Source: Pseudomonas soli (GTDB lineage: Bacteria; Pseudomonadota; Gammaproteobacteria; Pseudomonadales; Pseudomonadaceae). Taken from it: a DNA stretch of 64,000 nt. The notes under the pieces are model-generated. The model did no database searches and was not told the origin of the DNA. It saw nothing but the letters and a program-made list of their open reading frames with translations. The stretch covers positions 1 through 64,000 of the forward strand of contig NZ_FOEQ01000017.1 in assembly GCF_900110655.1 (NCBI RefSeq). Reading direction: 5' to 3'. A program made the translations under genes and the position numbers. Positions 43,039 to 52,292 of the stretch are shown piece after piece (within the stretch, counting starts at the first letter, position 1; every line of letters starts with the position of its first letter).

Positions 43039-43327
43039 GGCACGTCTCCTTGCGCTCGATGGGCGCCGGTCGGAGGGGCTTGATAAGTGATACCCCTTTG
43101 CCATCAGAGCATCGCCAAGCCGTGGCGGCCTGCAAATGTAAAAAAGCATTAATCCAAAAGTATTGGTTGGAATTGGCGGCGCTAAGTTTTTGTTTTGTCG
43201 GTGCGTCAATTTCGTGGCTCGAAAAAACCAGCACAGGTAATGGCGAAAGATTGCGCCTCAGCTACCGTCCAATAGCGAAATAGTTACTTTTTGCCATCAT
43301 TGGTCCCGGGCGTAAGGGAGAGCGCAG
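43039..43327. promoter_or_regulatory. Divergent, AT-rich promoter region of the Flp/Tad locus
   Basis: 289 bp between flp (minus) and rcpC (plus), clearly AT-richer than the surroundings, with A- and T-tracts near 43140-43230. It should hold both promoters and, by analogy with P. aeruginosa, PprB binding sites. No specific box could be picked with confidence. Confidence 0.5.
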
Positions 43328-44275
43328 ATGAGCAGTCGCCTGACCATGATCCTCGCCGGCCTGTTCCTGCTCGCGGCCCTGCTCGCGGGGTACTGGGGCC
43401 TTCGTCTTAGCCGTCCGCCCGAGCCTGCGCCGGCCCCTCTCACCCCACCCAGCGAGGCCGCCATCCCGGCCGCTGCCGTACCCGCCGCGCCCCCGGAACC
43501 CCCACGCTCGCCCATCGTGGTCCTGCGCAGGGCGGTCGCGGCCAACACGCCCTTGAGCGAAGAGGATGTGCTCCTCGAGCGCCTGCAGGTGGTGCCGGCT
43601 GGTGCTTTCCAGCAACTTGACCAAGTGCTCGGGCGCAGCAGCACCCGCCCCCTTGCTGCGGGCAGTTGGCTGGACGAGTCGAGCTTCCAGGCCGGCGGCC
43701 CCCTGGCGCGGATGATTCGCGCCCACGAACGGGCGGTCGCTGTGGCCATCGACGATGTGATCGGTGCCGCCGGGCAACTGCGCCCAGGCGATTATGTCGA
43801 CGTGCTGCTGTTCCTGCGTGAAGAAAACAACAACCCGCAATCTTCAGCCCAGGTAGTGCTGCCGGCCTTGCGTGTGCTGAGTGTCGACCAGCAGACGGGC
43901 CTGGCCAACGATGGGCGCCCGGCCCAGACCGCCGAAGAGCTCAAGGCCCGGCGAGACCAGCAGACCATCGGTGGCAATCCGGCGCGCACCGTGGGGCTGG
44001 CGGTGCCCGAGGCCCTGGCCAGCCGGCTGATGCTGGCGGCCCAGGCCGGCACCCTGCGCCTGGCAGTGCGCAGTGCCGACGAACCGCTGCTGGCGGGGTA
44101 CTGGTCCGGCCAGGACGCCAGTGCGCAGGTGGAAACGGCCAACCGCAACCTCTATCGCTTCAGCCAGCTGTCCCAGGTGCCCCTGGCCAGCCAGGCGGCG
44201 GCCGCGGCGGCTGGCGCGCCGACCATGCAGATTATCCGCGGCGCGCAGAACGGCGACAACAACAAGACTCCCTGA
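43328..44275 (+). CDS. rcpC: Flp pilus assembly protein CpaB/RcpC
   Basis: 315-aa protein with an N-terminal membrane helix (~7-24), a Pro-rich linker and a SAF/beta-clip domain ('VVLRRAVAANTPLSEEDVLL', residues ~60-110), then the RcpC domain ('RAVAVAIDDVIGAAGQLRPG'). It is thought to sit in the periplasm and couple pilus assembly to the secretin. GGGAG precedes the ATG. It is the first gene of the long tad operon; rcpA follows after 19 bp. Confidence 0.93.
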   Translation: MSSRLTMILAGLFLLAALLAGYWGLRLSRPPEPAPAPLTPPSEAAIPAAAVPAAPPEPPRSPIVVLRRAVAANTPLSEEDVLLERLQVVPAGAFQQLDQVLGRSSTRPLAAGSWLDESSFQAGGPLARMIRAHERAVAVAIDDVIGAAGQLRPGDYVDVLLFLREENNNPQSSAQVVLPALRVLSVDQQTGLANDGRPAQTAEELKARRDQQTIGGNPARTVGLAVPEALASRLMLAAQAGTLRLAVRSADEPLLAGYWSGQDASAQVETANRNLYRFSQLSQVPLASQAAAAAAGAPTMQIIRGAQNGDNNKTP

Positions 44276-44294
44276 ACCGGCAAGGATGCGATCC

Positions 44295-45587
44295 ATGCGT
44301 AGTTCTTTGCGTGTTACTCCACGAGGCAACTGGCTGGCCCCGACGCTGCTGGCCCTGACCCTGCTCGCACCGACGGCGCAGGCGGCCGCGAAGGGTTGCG
44401 CGGCCTTCGGCCAACTGCCCTCGGTCATCGAGATGGACCAGGGTCTGCAGCAGGAACTGCGCCTGCCGGTGGCCATCACTCGGGCGGCGGTCGGCGAGCC
44501 CAAGGTGGCCGATGTCCAGCCCAGCGGCGCGCGGGCCGTGCTGCTCACGGCAGTGGGGCAGGGCACCACCAGCCTCATGCTGTGGACCGACTGCGCTGCC
44601 CAGCCGCATCGGGCCATGCTGTTCGTCAAGGGCCGGGCCAGCGCCGACATGGCAGAGGCCGCGCAACTGCCCACGGCCCAGGAGGACCTGCCCGTGCAGG
44701 TGCAGGCCGATATTCGCTTCGTTGAAGTGCGCCGCCTGAAATACAAGGAGGCCGGCGCGCGGTTGTTCTTCAAGGGCTCGAACAACAGCCTGATCGGCTC
44801 GCCCAATACCGTGCCCAACACCGTGGTGCGCCCCGGCTACGTGCCGGGCGTTGCCACCGGCACCAACCCGGTGACCTACGCCGATGTGCGGCCCGGCATC
44901 CCGCTCGACAACGACGTCTTCAACATCGTCTGGGGCGGCGGCAGCAGCCGCTTCCTGGCGATGATCAACGCCTTGGAGAACAGCGGCTTCGCCTACACCC
45001 TGGCCCGCCCCAGCCTGACCGTGCTCAGCGGCCTGACCGCGAGCTTCCTGGCCGGTGGCGAGATCCCCATACCGGTGCCCAGCAGCGGCAGCGACAACGT
45101 GTCGATCGAGTACAAGGAGTTCGGCGTGCGGCTGGCGCTGACCCCGACCGTGGTCAGCCGCAACCGCATCACCCTCAAGGTGGCGCCCGAGGTCAGCGAG
45201 CTCGACTACAACAACGCGGTGGTCATTGCCGGTACCCAGGTGCCGGGCCTGAGCGTGCGCCGCACCGACACCAGCATTTCGCTGGCCGATGGCGAGAGCT
45301 TCATCATCAGCGGGCTGATCAGCAGCAACGTGCGTTCGGCCGTGGACAAGATGCCGGGCCTGGGCAACCTGCCGATCATCGGCGCGTTCTTCCGCCAGTC
45401 GGCACTGAACCGCGAAGAGACCGAGCTGCTGATGATCGTCACCCCGCACCTGGTCCAGCCGTTGGCCGTCAATGCGCGCCTGCCGGAGCTGCCGGGCGAG
45501 GCGCTGCGCACCTACGACCCCAGCTGGGGCCGCCTGTTCTTCATGGAAAACGGCAACTTCGAAGGCCGTGGCGGGTTGTCCCAATGA
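44295..45587 (+). CDS. rcpA: Flp pilus secretin CpaC/RcpA
   Basis: 430-aa outer-membrane secretin. It has a signal peptide (~1-27), an N-terminal pilus/BON-like domain ('DQGLQQELRLPVAITRAAVG'), and a C-terminal secretin domain with 'LSGLTASFLAGGEIPIPVPS' and 'KMPGLGNLPIIGAFFRQSAL'. It forms the pore for pilus exit. ATG at 44295 is preferred over 44286 because of spacing to AAGGA. Its stop overlaps the tadZ start by 4 bases. Confidence 0.95.
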   Translation: MRSSLRVTPRGNWLAPTLLALTLLAPTAQAAAKGCAAFGQLPSVIEMDQGLQQELRLPVAITRAAVGEPKVADVQPSGARAVLLTAVGQGTTSLMLWTDCAAQPHRAMLFVKGRASADMAEAAQLPTAQEDLPVQVQADIRFVEVRRLKYKEAGARLFFKGSNNSLIGSPNTVPNTVVRPGYVPGVATGTNPVTYADVRPGIPLDNDVFNIVWGGGSSRFLAMINALENSGFAYTLARPSLTVLSGLTASFLAGGEIPIPVPSSGSDNVSIEYKEFGVRLALTPTVVSRNRITLKVAPEVSELDYNNAVVIAGTQVPGLSVRRTDTSISLADGESFIISGLISSNVRSAVDKMPGLGNLPIIGAFFRQSALNREETELLMIVTPHLVQPLAVNARLPELPGEALRTYDPSWGRLFFMENGNFEGRGGLSQ

Positions 45588-46774
45588 GCGAAAGCCTGAA
45601 CCAGACCTACCTGGCCCTGACCCGCAACGACGAAGACCTGCACTGGCTGCAGGGCGCGTTGGCGCCGCTTGGGCAGGTGATCGGCGCCAGCAGTGCGAAC
45701 CTCGACGAGTTGCTGGCGCTGGTCGACATGACCTTCAGCAACCTGGTGTTCATCGGCCTGGACCGCGAACAGCTGATTGGCCAGTGCGCGTTGATCGAGG
45801 GCCTGCTGGAAGCCAAGCCGATGCTGGCCATCGTCGCCCTCGGCGACGGTATGGATAACCAGCTGGTGCTGCACGCCATGCGCGCCGGCGCCCGTGACTT
45901 CGTCGCCTACGGCTCGCGCGCCAGCGAGGTGGCGGGGCTGGTGCGGCGCCTGGGCAAACGCTTGCCGACGGCCACCAGCAACCCCAGCCTGGGCGGGCTC
46001 ACCGTGCTCTATGGCGCCCAGCGCGGCGCCGACGGCGCGCTGCTCACCACCCACCTGGCGCGGGTGGTACAGGAGAGCGGGCAGCAGACCCTGCTGCTCG
46101 ACCTCGGCCTGCCCCGTGGCGACAGCCTGGCTTTGCTTGGCCTGGAGGCGTCGTTCCATTTCGGCGATGCCCTGCGCCACCTGCGCCGGCTCGACGCCAC
46201 CCTGATCGACAGCGCCTTCACCCGCGACAAGGGCGGCCTGCGCATCCTCGCCTATGCCGACAGCGACGAGGCCCTGCAACAGTCCAGCGCCGCCGAGCTG
46301 CACATGCTCCTCGGCGCCCTGCGCCAGCACTTCCAGCACATCGTCGTGAACCTCACCGGGCAGGCCGACAGCGAGGCGCTGCGGACCCTGGTCAGCCACT
46401 GCGACAAGTTGATCGTCTACACCGACCAGAACATCCTCGACTGCCGGCGCAACCTCGACGTGCTCGAGCAGTGGCGCGACCGTGGCATCAAGCTCGAGCA
46501 CGCCAGCCTGCTGGTGGACCGCTACCTGCGCCAGGTGGCGCCGGATGCCGAGGCCCTGGCCAAGCGCTACGGGCTGCCCTTGCTCAAGGTCATGCCGTAC
46601 AGCCCGGAAGTGCGCCTGAACGCCAAGAACCAGGGCCTGAGCCTGTTCGAACTGGCCCCGCGTGAAAGCCTTACCCAGGCCCTGCGCGGTCTGGGCGAGC
46701 GCCTGGCGCGGCGCTCGGAGAACCTTTCGCCGCCGGGCCAGACCTGGCTGCGCCGGCTGTGGGGCAACCGATGA
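45584..46774 (+). CDS. tadZ: Pilus assembly ATPase-like protein TadZ/CpaE
   Basis: 396-aa protein. The N-terminal receiver-like domain (~1-130) is followed by a MinD/ParA-like domain. The P-loop position reads 'YGAQRGADGALLTTHLARVV', lacking the canonical Lys-Thr/Ser, as in many TadZ proteins. 'LLDLGLPRGDSLALLGLEAS' is the Walker A'-like strand. It positions the Tad machine at the pole or membrane. It overlaps both rcpA and tadA by ATGA. Confidence 0.9.
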   Translation: MSESLNQTYLALTRNDEDLHWLQGALAPLGQVIGASSANLDELLALVDMTFSNLVFIGLDREQLIGQCALIEGLLEAKPMLAIVALGDGMDNQLVLHAMRAGARDFVAYGSRASEVAGLVRRLGKRLPTATSNPSLGGLTVLYGAQRGADGALLTTHLARVVQESGQQTLLLDLGLPRGDSLALLGLEASFHFGDALRHLRRLDATLIDSAFTRDKGGLRILAYADSDEALQQSSAAELHMLLGALRQHFQHIVVNLTGQADSEALRTLVSHCDKLIVYTDQNILDCRRNLDVLEQWRDRGIKLEHASLLVDRYLRQVAPDAEALAKRYGLPLLKVMPYSPEVRLNAKNQGLSLFELAPRESLTQALRGLGERLARRSENLSPPGQTWLRRLWGNR

Positions 46775-48027
46775 TCAGCGAAGAACCCTTTGGCGGGCCC
46801 CGTCACGCGGCCAGTGACCCGCAGGCGCTCAAGCGCGCCTTGCACCGGCACGTGATCGATGCCATCGAGGACAGCGGCCGCAACCTGCTGGAGGGCGCGC
46901 GGCCGGTGCTGGCGCAGTTCGTCCTCGAGCAGGTGGGCGACTATGTCGCGCGCCTGCGCCTGGCCCTGTCGCGCTACGAGATGGAGCGCCTGGCCGAGGA
47001 GATCGTCGACGAGCTCACCGGTTATGGACCGTTGGAGGTGCTGCTGCGCGACCCGAGCGTCACCGAGATCCTGGTCAACGGCCCGTACCGGGTGTTCGTC
47101 GAACGCTCCGGCCTGCTGCAGCAGACCGACCTGCGCTTCATCGATGCGCACCATGTCGAGCGGGTCATGCAGCGCATCCTCGCGCCCCTTGGTCGGCGCC
47201 TGGACGAGTCGTCGCCGATGGTCGATGCGCGCATGCCCGATGGCAGCCGGGTCAACGCGATCATCCCGCCGGTGGCCCTGGACGGGCCGTGCCTGTCGAT
47301 CCGCAAGTTCCGCCAGGACATGCTCAAGAGCGCCGACCTGCTGGCCACCCGGGCCATCGACCAGCCCATCTACGACTTCCTCGAACGCGCCGTGGGCCGG
47401 CGCTGCAACATCCTGGTCAGTGGCGGCACCGGCACCGGCAAGACCACCCTGCTCAACATCCTCAGCCAGATGATCGCGCCCCAGGAGCGCCTGGTGACCA
47501 TCGAGGACGTGGCCGAACTGCAGCTGCACCATCCGCACGTGGTGCGCCTGGAAACCCGCCCGCCGAATGCCGAGGGCCACGGCGAGATCAAGGCCAGCGA
47601 GCTGATCCGCAATGCCCTGCGCATGCGCCCCGACCGCATCATCCTCGGCGAGATCCGCGGCGCCGAAGTGCTCGACGTGATGACCGCGATGAACACTGGC
47701 CACGACGGTTCGATGAGCACGGTGCACGCCAACACCGCCCAGGACGCCCTGCTGCGCCTGGAGACCCTGGTCGGCCTGACGGGGCGGCAGATTGCCGAGA
47801 AGACCCTGCGGCAGATGATCTGCGCCGCGCTGGACGTGGTGATCCAGCTGACCCGCCTGGCCGATGGTCGGCGCTGCGTCAGCGAGGTGCTCGAGGTGGT
47901 CGGGGTGCGTGACGACGTGTATGTCACCAACACCTTGTTCCGCCTGGACCGGCGCAGTGGCGAGGGCTTTCTGCGCGAGGCGCCGAACCCCGCCGGCGGC
48001 AAGCTGCGCCACGAAGGGGTGCTGTGA
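46771..48027 (+). CDS. tadA: Flp pilus assembly/secretion ATPase TadA (CpaF)
   Basis: 418-aa hexameric ATPase powering the pilus. Walker A is 'SGGTGTGKTTLLN' (~residues 220-232). The Asp box, Walker B ('MRPDRIILGEIRGAE') and His box ('GHDGSMSTVHANT') are all intact. The start at 46771 overlaps the tadZ stop and is preferred over codons 4 residues upstream. Confidence 0.96.
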   Translation: MISEEPFGGPRHAASDPQALKRALHRHVIDAIEDSGRNLLEGARPVLAQFVLEQVGDYVARLRLALSRYEMERLAEEIVDELTGYGPLEVLLRDPSVTEILVNGPYRVFVERSGLLQQTDLRFIDAHHVERVMQRILAPLGRRLDESSPMVDARMPDGSRVNAIIPPVALDGPCLSIRKFRQDMLKSADLLATRAIDQPIYDFLERAVGRRCNILVSGGTGTGKTTLLNILSQMIAPQERLVTIEDVAELQLHHPHVVRLETRPPNAEGHGEIKASELIRNALRMRPDRIILGEIRGAEVLDVMTAMNTGHDGSMSTVHANTAQDALLRLETLVGLTGRQIAEKTLRQMICAALDVVIQLTRLADGRRCVSEVLEVVGVRDDVYVTNTLFRLDRRSGEGFLREAPNPAGGKLRHEGVL

Positions 48028-48905
48028 TGGGCCCGCTGCTGCTGGCGCTGTCGCCCCTGTGCCTGGGCATGGCCTTGCTGCTCTGGCGTCTCGGCCTGTA
48101 CAAGCGCGGCGAGGAACGCATCCTCGAACGCCTGGGCCGGGCCTACCGTGTCGTGCGCAGCGGTACGGCCCGGCGTGACTGGCTCGACCCGTTGCTGCAG
48201 CGTGCCGGCCTTGCCCATGCCGATTTTTCCCCGCGCCCCTGGCTGCTGGGCTGGCTGGCGCTGGCCCTGCTCGCCGGCCTGCTGGCCGGCTGGGTGGCGG
48301 CGCTGATGGTGCTGGCGGGCCTCCCTTTGCTCGGCCACCTGTATCTGAGTTGGCGCTGCCGGCGTCGCCTGCAGCAGATCGTCCAGCAATTGCCCGGCCT
48401 GCTCGACTACAGCGTGCGCAGCCTCAAGGCCGGACGCACCCTCAACGAGGCGGTGCTCGGCGGCGTCGACAGCACCCGCGAGCCGTTGCGCTCGGCAATG
48501 TTGCGGGTGCGGCGCAACGTGCAGCTCGGTGTGCCGCTGGAGGATGCCGTCAGCGAATTCGCCGAACTCTACGGCCAGGCCGAGCTGCGCATGTTCGCCC
48601 TGGGATTGCGCATCAACCAGCGCCACGGCGGCAACGCCAGCGAACTGATGGAGAACCTGATCAAGCTGATCCGCGAACACGAGCAGGGCGACCGGCAACT
48701 GCGCGCCATGACCGGCGAGACCCGCATCACCGCGTGGATCCTCGGCGCGCTGCCGCTGGTGATGGTCGGCTACTTCCTGTTCGCCAACCCCACCTACCTG
48801 CTGGCCATGTGGCGTGATGCCAGCGGCCAGATGATGCTGCTGTTCGCTTTTGTCATGCAGGCGGTCGGCTGCCTGGTGCTGTGGCGCATGATGAGGAGCC
48901 TGTGA
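48027..48905 (+). CDS. tadB: Flp pilus assembly inner-membrane protein TadB
   Basis: 292-aa platform protein of the T2SSF family, with N-terminal helices (~3-20 and ~72-105), a cytoplasmic T2SSF domain ('LPGLLDYSVRSLKAGRTLNE', 'LRINQRHGGNASELMENLIK') and two C-terminal helices. TGATG overlap with tadA; a GTG one codon earlier is also possible. It forms the inner-membrane base with TadC. Confidence 0.94.
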   Translation: MGPLLLALSPLCLGMALLLWRLGLYKRGEERILERLGRAYRVVRSGTARRDWLDPLLQRAGLAHADFSPRPWLLGWLALALLAGLLAGWVAALMVLAGLPLLGHLYLSWRCRRRLQQIVQQLPGLLDYSVRSLKAGRTLNEAVLGGVDSTREPLRSAMLRVRRNVQLGVPLEDAVSEFAELYGQAELRMFALGLRINQRHGGNASELMENLIKLIREHEQGDRQLRAMTGETRITAWILGALPLVMVGYFLFANPTYLLAMWRDASGQMMLLFAFVMQAVGCLVLWRMMRSL

Positions 48906-48907
48906 CC

Positions 48908-49795
48908 ATGGCCCTGATGCTCAGCGCCCTGTGCCTGTTCGCCGCGTTCGCCCTGCTGGCCGCGCAGGCCATCGGCCAGTGGCGCGCTCGCCAGCGCGTG
49001 GCGCGGCGCCTGCAGGGGCGGCTGGACCGCGACGAGCGCCTCGGCGACTGGTTGCAGTGGCTGGGCAGCAGCCCGTGGGGGCGGCGCCTGCAACGGCTGG
49101 ACGGCGAGACCCAGGCGCTGCTCGACCGCCTGGGCTGGCGACGCAGCCGGCAACGCGCACTGTTCGCCGCCGTGCAATTGGGCTTGCCGGTGCTGGCAGT
49201 GGGCATGGCGCTGCTGTTGGCCCATGGCCTGCCCGGGGAAAACCGTGGGCACTGGGGAGTGCTGTTGCTTTGTGCGCTGGGCGCGGGCTACCTGTTGCCC
49301 AAGCGCCTGCTGGTCGTGGCGGCGGCCCGGCGCCAGCGGCGGATCGCCGAGGAGGTGAGCCTGCTCATCCCGTTGCTGCGCATCCTCTTCGAAACCGGGC
49401 TGGCGGTGGAGCAGGCTCTGCGCGTGCTGGCCCTGGAAGGCCGCAGCCTGGTGCCGAACATCAGCGACGAGTTGCGCCTGGTGTTGCAGCGGGTCGATTC
49501 CGGCCTGGCCCTGGGCCCGGAGCTGGAAAAGACCGCGCGCCTGCTGGCGGTGGACGAGTTCATCGACACCTGCGTCATCCTCCAGCAACTGCTGGTGCAG
49601 GGCAGTGGCTCGATGAAGTCGCTTCTGGCACTCAAGGAACTGCTCGACGACCGCCGCCTGACCGGCCTGCAGGAGCGAGTGTCGAAGATGTCGGCGAAGA
49701 TGTCGGCGGTGATGATGGTGTTTCTGTTCCCGGCCCTGCTCATTGTCCTGGCCGGGCCGGGGTTTTCCGCCCTGGCGCGGGCCTTGGGCTCATGA
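48908..49795 (+). CDS. tadC: Flp pilus assembly inner-membrane protein TadC
   Basis: 295-aa T2SSF-family protein with the same layout as TadB: helices at the N-terminus (~3-22), in the middle (~90-135) and at the C-terminus ('MVFLFPALLIVLAGPGFSAL'). 'LLIPLLRILFETGLAVEQAL' and 'LLVQGSGSMKSLLALKELLD' mark the domain. It starts 2 bp after tadB behind GAGGAG; a GTG at 48902 is an alternative start. Confidence 0.93.
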   Translation: MALMLSALCLFAAFALLAAQAIGQWRARQRVARRLQGRLDRDERLGDWLQWLGSSPWGRRLQRLDGETQALLDRLGWRRSRQRALFAAVQLGLPVLAVGMALLLAHGLPGENRGHWGVLLLCALGAGYLLPKRLLVVAAARRQRRIAEEVSLLIPLLRILFETGLAVEQALRVLALEGRSLVPNISDELRLVLQRVDSGLALGPELEKTARLLAVDEFIDTCVILQQLLVQGSGSMKSLLALKELLDDRRLTGLQERVSKMSAKMSAVMMVFLFPALLIVLAGPGFSALARALGS

Positions 49796-49833
49796 GCGCC
49801 GGAACATTCGGGCATTGATAGGGGAGACGCGCA

Positions 49834-50535
49834 ATGAAAGCCATCCTGACGTTCATCAGCCTGCTGCTGCTCGGCGGCTGCGCCGGGCAGCCCCCCGAAG
49901 GCCTGGCGCGCCTGCTGGGCGGCGGTACCTGTGGCAAGCCCGACGCCGACCAGCAGTTGAGCCTGGACATGGCCGACCAGATGATCAGCGAAGGCCGACC
50001 GCACGCCGGGCTGGCCCACCTGGAGCAGTTGCCCGAGCAGCTCGAGCAGGTGCGTCTGCGCAAGGCCAAGGTGCTGCGCCTGCTCGGGCGCCCCGAGGCC
50101 GAACCGCTTTACCGCAGCCTGCTCGGCGGCTGCCTGGCCGCCGAAGGCGAGCACGGCCTGGGGCAACTGGCCTCGGCCCGTGGCGACGACACCCAGGCCC
50201 TGCGCAACCTGCAACGGGCGGCGCGGCTGGCGCCCACCGACGAGAAGGTGCGCAACGACCTGGGCGTGGTGCAGATGAACCTGGGCAATCACGAACAGGC
50301 GCGTTTCGAGTTTCTGACCGCCATCGAGCTCAAGGACGATAACCCGCTGCCGGCCGTCAACCTGGTGACCCTGTCACTGGTGCAGGACAACTGGCGCCAG
50401 GCGGAGGACCTGGTCAATCGCCTGCACCTGAAGCCCGAGCAGTTCGCCGAGGCCCAGGCCCGGGCGCAGCGCATTCTTGCCAACGGGCGTGGCCCGCTGG
50501 CCGCCACCGAATCCCCGGCTGCGGCCATCAACTGA
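49834..50535 (+). CDS. tadD: TadD-like TPR lipoprotein of the Flp pilus system
   Basis: 233-aa lipoprotein: the signal peptide ends LLGGC, lipidated at C16. TPR-like helix pairs follow ('RNLQRAARLAPTDEKVRNDL', then 'LGNHEQARFEFLTAIELKDD'), the arrangement of TadD/pilotin-type proteins. It probably assists RcpA secretin assembly. GGGGAG lies upstream of the ATG. It is in operon with tadC, 38 bp downstream. Confidence 0.92.
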   Translation: MKAILTFISLLLLGGCAGQPPEGLARLLGGGTCGKPDADQQLSLDMADQMISEGRPHAGLAHLEQLPEQLEQVRLRKAKVLRLLGRPEAEPLYRSLLGGCLAAEGEHGLGQLASARGDDTQALRNLQRAARLAPTDEKVRNDLGVVQMNLGNHEQARFEFLTAIELKDDNPLPAVNLVTLSLVQDNWRQAEDLVNRLHLKPEQFAEAQARAQRILANGRGPLAATESPAAAIN

Positions 50536-50547
50536 GCGGAGGTGAAC

Positions 50548-50808
50548 ATGTTCAAGCCCTGGATCGTCCTCGCCTGCCTGGCCGCGCCACTGTCGGCGCT
50601 GGCCGAGGACCCGCCGCGCCAGCCGCGCCCGCAGACCGCCACCGAAGCCCTGTTGCAGGTGCAGGCGAGCAACCGCCAGGCCTCCAGCGTGCGCCAGGTG
50701 CAGACCGACAAGGAGCGCGACCAGGCCATGCAGCGCTGGCTGGACAGCTACAAGTATCCGATCCCGGATTTCTACCGCTGGACCAAGATCAGTTCGTCGA
50801 ACAATTGA
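50548..50808 (+). CDS. DUF3613 protein of the Tad locus
   Basis: 86-aa secreted protein: signal peptide (~1-19, cut at ALA-ED), then a Gln/Arg-rich helix and the conserved end 'QRWLDSYKYPIPDFYRW'. DUF3613 proteins are found almost only beside tadD in pilus loci; their role is unknown. ATG at 50548 with GGAGG is preferred over GTG at 50542. Last gene of the rcpC-tad operon. Confidence 0.88.
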   Translation: MFKPWIVLACLAAPLSALAEDPPRQPRPQTATEALLQVQASNRQASSVRQVQTDKERDQAMQRWLDSYKYPIPDFYRWTKISSSNN

Positions 50809-50850
50809 GTGCCTGATCGCGGCCTGGCCCCGCGATCAGAATCAAGGCAT

Positions 50851-51627
50851 TCAATGGGTGGTAAAGCGCTGATGCACTGGCGAAGAGCGTGGGGTCAGCG
50901 CCAGCGCCAGTTGCGTGCGGTTGTGCATGTGGGTCAGGCGCAGCACCTGGGACACGTACAGCTTCACCGTGTTTTCGGTGATGCCCAGTTCGCAGGCGAT
51001 CTGGTAGTTGGTCTTGCCCTTGCTCACCAGGCGGGCGACTTCCAGTTGCCGCGGTGACAGCTTCTCGAACGCCGCCGGCAACTCCGGCTCGCCTTCCTCG
51101 CTATCGCCGGCGCGCCGATGGGCGCCCTGGCCGCGGGCTTTTTCCAGGTCCTGGTAGAGGTCGTCGATGGACTCGGCCAGCTCCTGCAGGCGCTGGTTGA
51201 GGCTGCCCAGTTCGCGGAAGTTGCGCCGCCGCTCCAGCAGCGCGGTTTCCTGGCGGCGCACGCCTTCGAGCAGTTCGTCCAGGTCCATGGGTTTCTGGTA
51301 GTAGTCCGCAAAACCCTCGCGCAGGGCGCGGATCACGTCCTGCTTGTCGGCGCGGCCGGTCAACATGATCGCCTCGAACATGCGCTGCGGCCCGGCGAGC
51401 TGCTTCAACGTGCGCACCAGTTCGATGCCATCGCGTTCGGGCATGTGCAGGTCACACAGGATCAGGCCGATGGTTTCGTCCGCCTTGAAGCAGTCGATGC
51501 CCTGGCCGGTGGAGTGGGCGGGGACACAACGGTAGCCCTCGCTTTCGAGGAATTCGCACAACTCTTCGACGATCACTGGCTGGTCGTCGACCACCAGCAC
51601 TTTCACCTCACTGACGGGTTTGTTCAC
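50851..51627 (-). CDS. pprB: Response regulator PprB (receiver plus LuxR HTH)
   Basis: 258-aa regulator. The receiver (~8-130) has the phosphorylation site D59 ('LILCDLHMPERDG') and Lys in 'DYYQKPMD'. A helical linker (~135-190) leads to the C-terminal LuxR-type HTH ('LSPRQLEVARLVSKGKTNYQ', then 'IACELGITENTVKLYV'). Location in the Flp locus and architecture match PprB, which in P. aeruginosa activates Flp pilus and adhesin genes. The start is GTG at 51627, spaced from GGGAG; the TTG 2 codons upstream sits too close. Confidence 0.93.
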   Translation of the reverse strand: MNKPVSEVKVLVVDDQPVIVEELCEFLESEGYRCVPAHSTGQGIDCFKADETIGLILCDLHMPERDGIELVRTLKQLAGPQRMFEAIMLTGRADKQDVIRALREGFADYYQKPMDLDELLEGVRRQETALLERRRNFRELGSLNQRLQELAESIDDLYQDLEKARGQGAHRRAGDSEEGEPELPAAFEKLSPRQLEVARLVSKGKTNYQIACELGITENTVKLYVSQVLRLTHMHNRTQLALALTPRSSPVHQRFTTH

Positions 51628-51746
51628 GATCAACTCCCTGTTGTATCGGCCCTGCTCCCGGGCCAGACGCTCTGGCAGTTAGAAAAGTAGTCGCACTTTG
51701 CCGTTATGTACATCGGTCCTACTCCAGAATCCGACCCTTCGGTCGT

Positions 51747-52217
51747 TTATTGGATCCATACCGCTGTCAGCAGGAAGCCAGCGAGCACGTAGGGGGCAAA
51801 GGGCTGCTTGTCGCCGACCTGTTCGGCCAGCGCCTGCAGGCGCTTCTTCACCTTGGGGTTGAGCAGGGTCCACAGGCGCCGGCGGCCGAACATCCAGGCC
51901 AGGACGGTGACCCCGGCGCCGATGAAGGTGCCGAGCACGTACTGCGGGCTGGTGGCCAGCGCCAGGGCGCCCATCAGTTTCACGTCGCCGGCGCCGAAGC
52001 GGCCGAGCATGTAGCCGGGCAGGGTCAGCAGCATGACGATGGCCAGGCCCCAGCCGGCCTCGCTGGCGTCGGCGCCGATCCAGCTGCGTCCGGTGGCGAA
52101 CAGCCAGGCCAGGGCGCACGCCGCGACGCCCAGGGTCAGGGCGTTGGAGATTTGTCGTTCACGGACATCTTGTTCGGTGCACAAGGCAAGCCACAGCAGG
52201 AGAACAATGCTTTGCAT
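51747..52217 (-). CDS. fppA: Flp prepilin peptidase FppA (CpaA/TadV)
   Basis: 156-aa membrane aspartic peptidase with about four to six hydrophobic helices. The two catalytic Asp are in 'EQDVRERQISN' (~residue 17) and GAGD ('LGRFGAGDVKLMGALALATS'). It removes the leader from Flp and pseudopilins. The start at 52217 is preferred over the non-ATG codon upstream. A small CGACC/GGTCG hairpin follows its stop. It is transcribed towards pprB. Confidence 0.93.
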   Translation of the reverse strand: MQSIVLLLWLALCTEQDVRERQISNALTLGVAACALAWLFATGRSWIGADASEAGWGLAIVMLLTLPGYMLGRFGAGDVKLMGALALATSPQYVLGTFIGAGVTVLAWMFGRRRLWTLLNPKVKKRLQALAEQVGDKQPFAPYVLAGFLLTAVWIQ

Positions 52218-52292
52218 TGGCAAAATGCCATCCCTATTCGTTGAACGGTTCTATGCTTTCAGACAGGTCTCACAGTCAGGGTAGACGCGAAC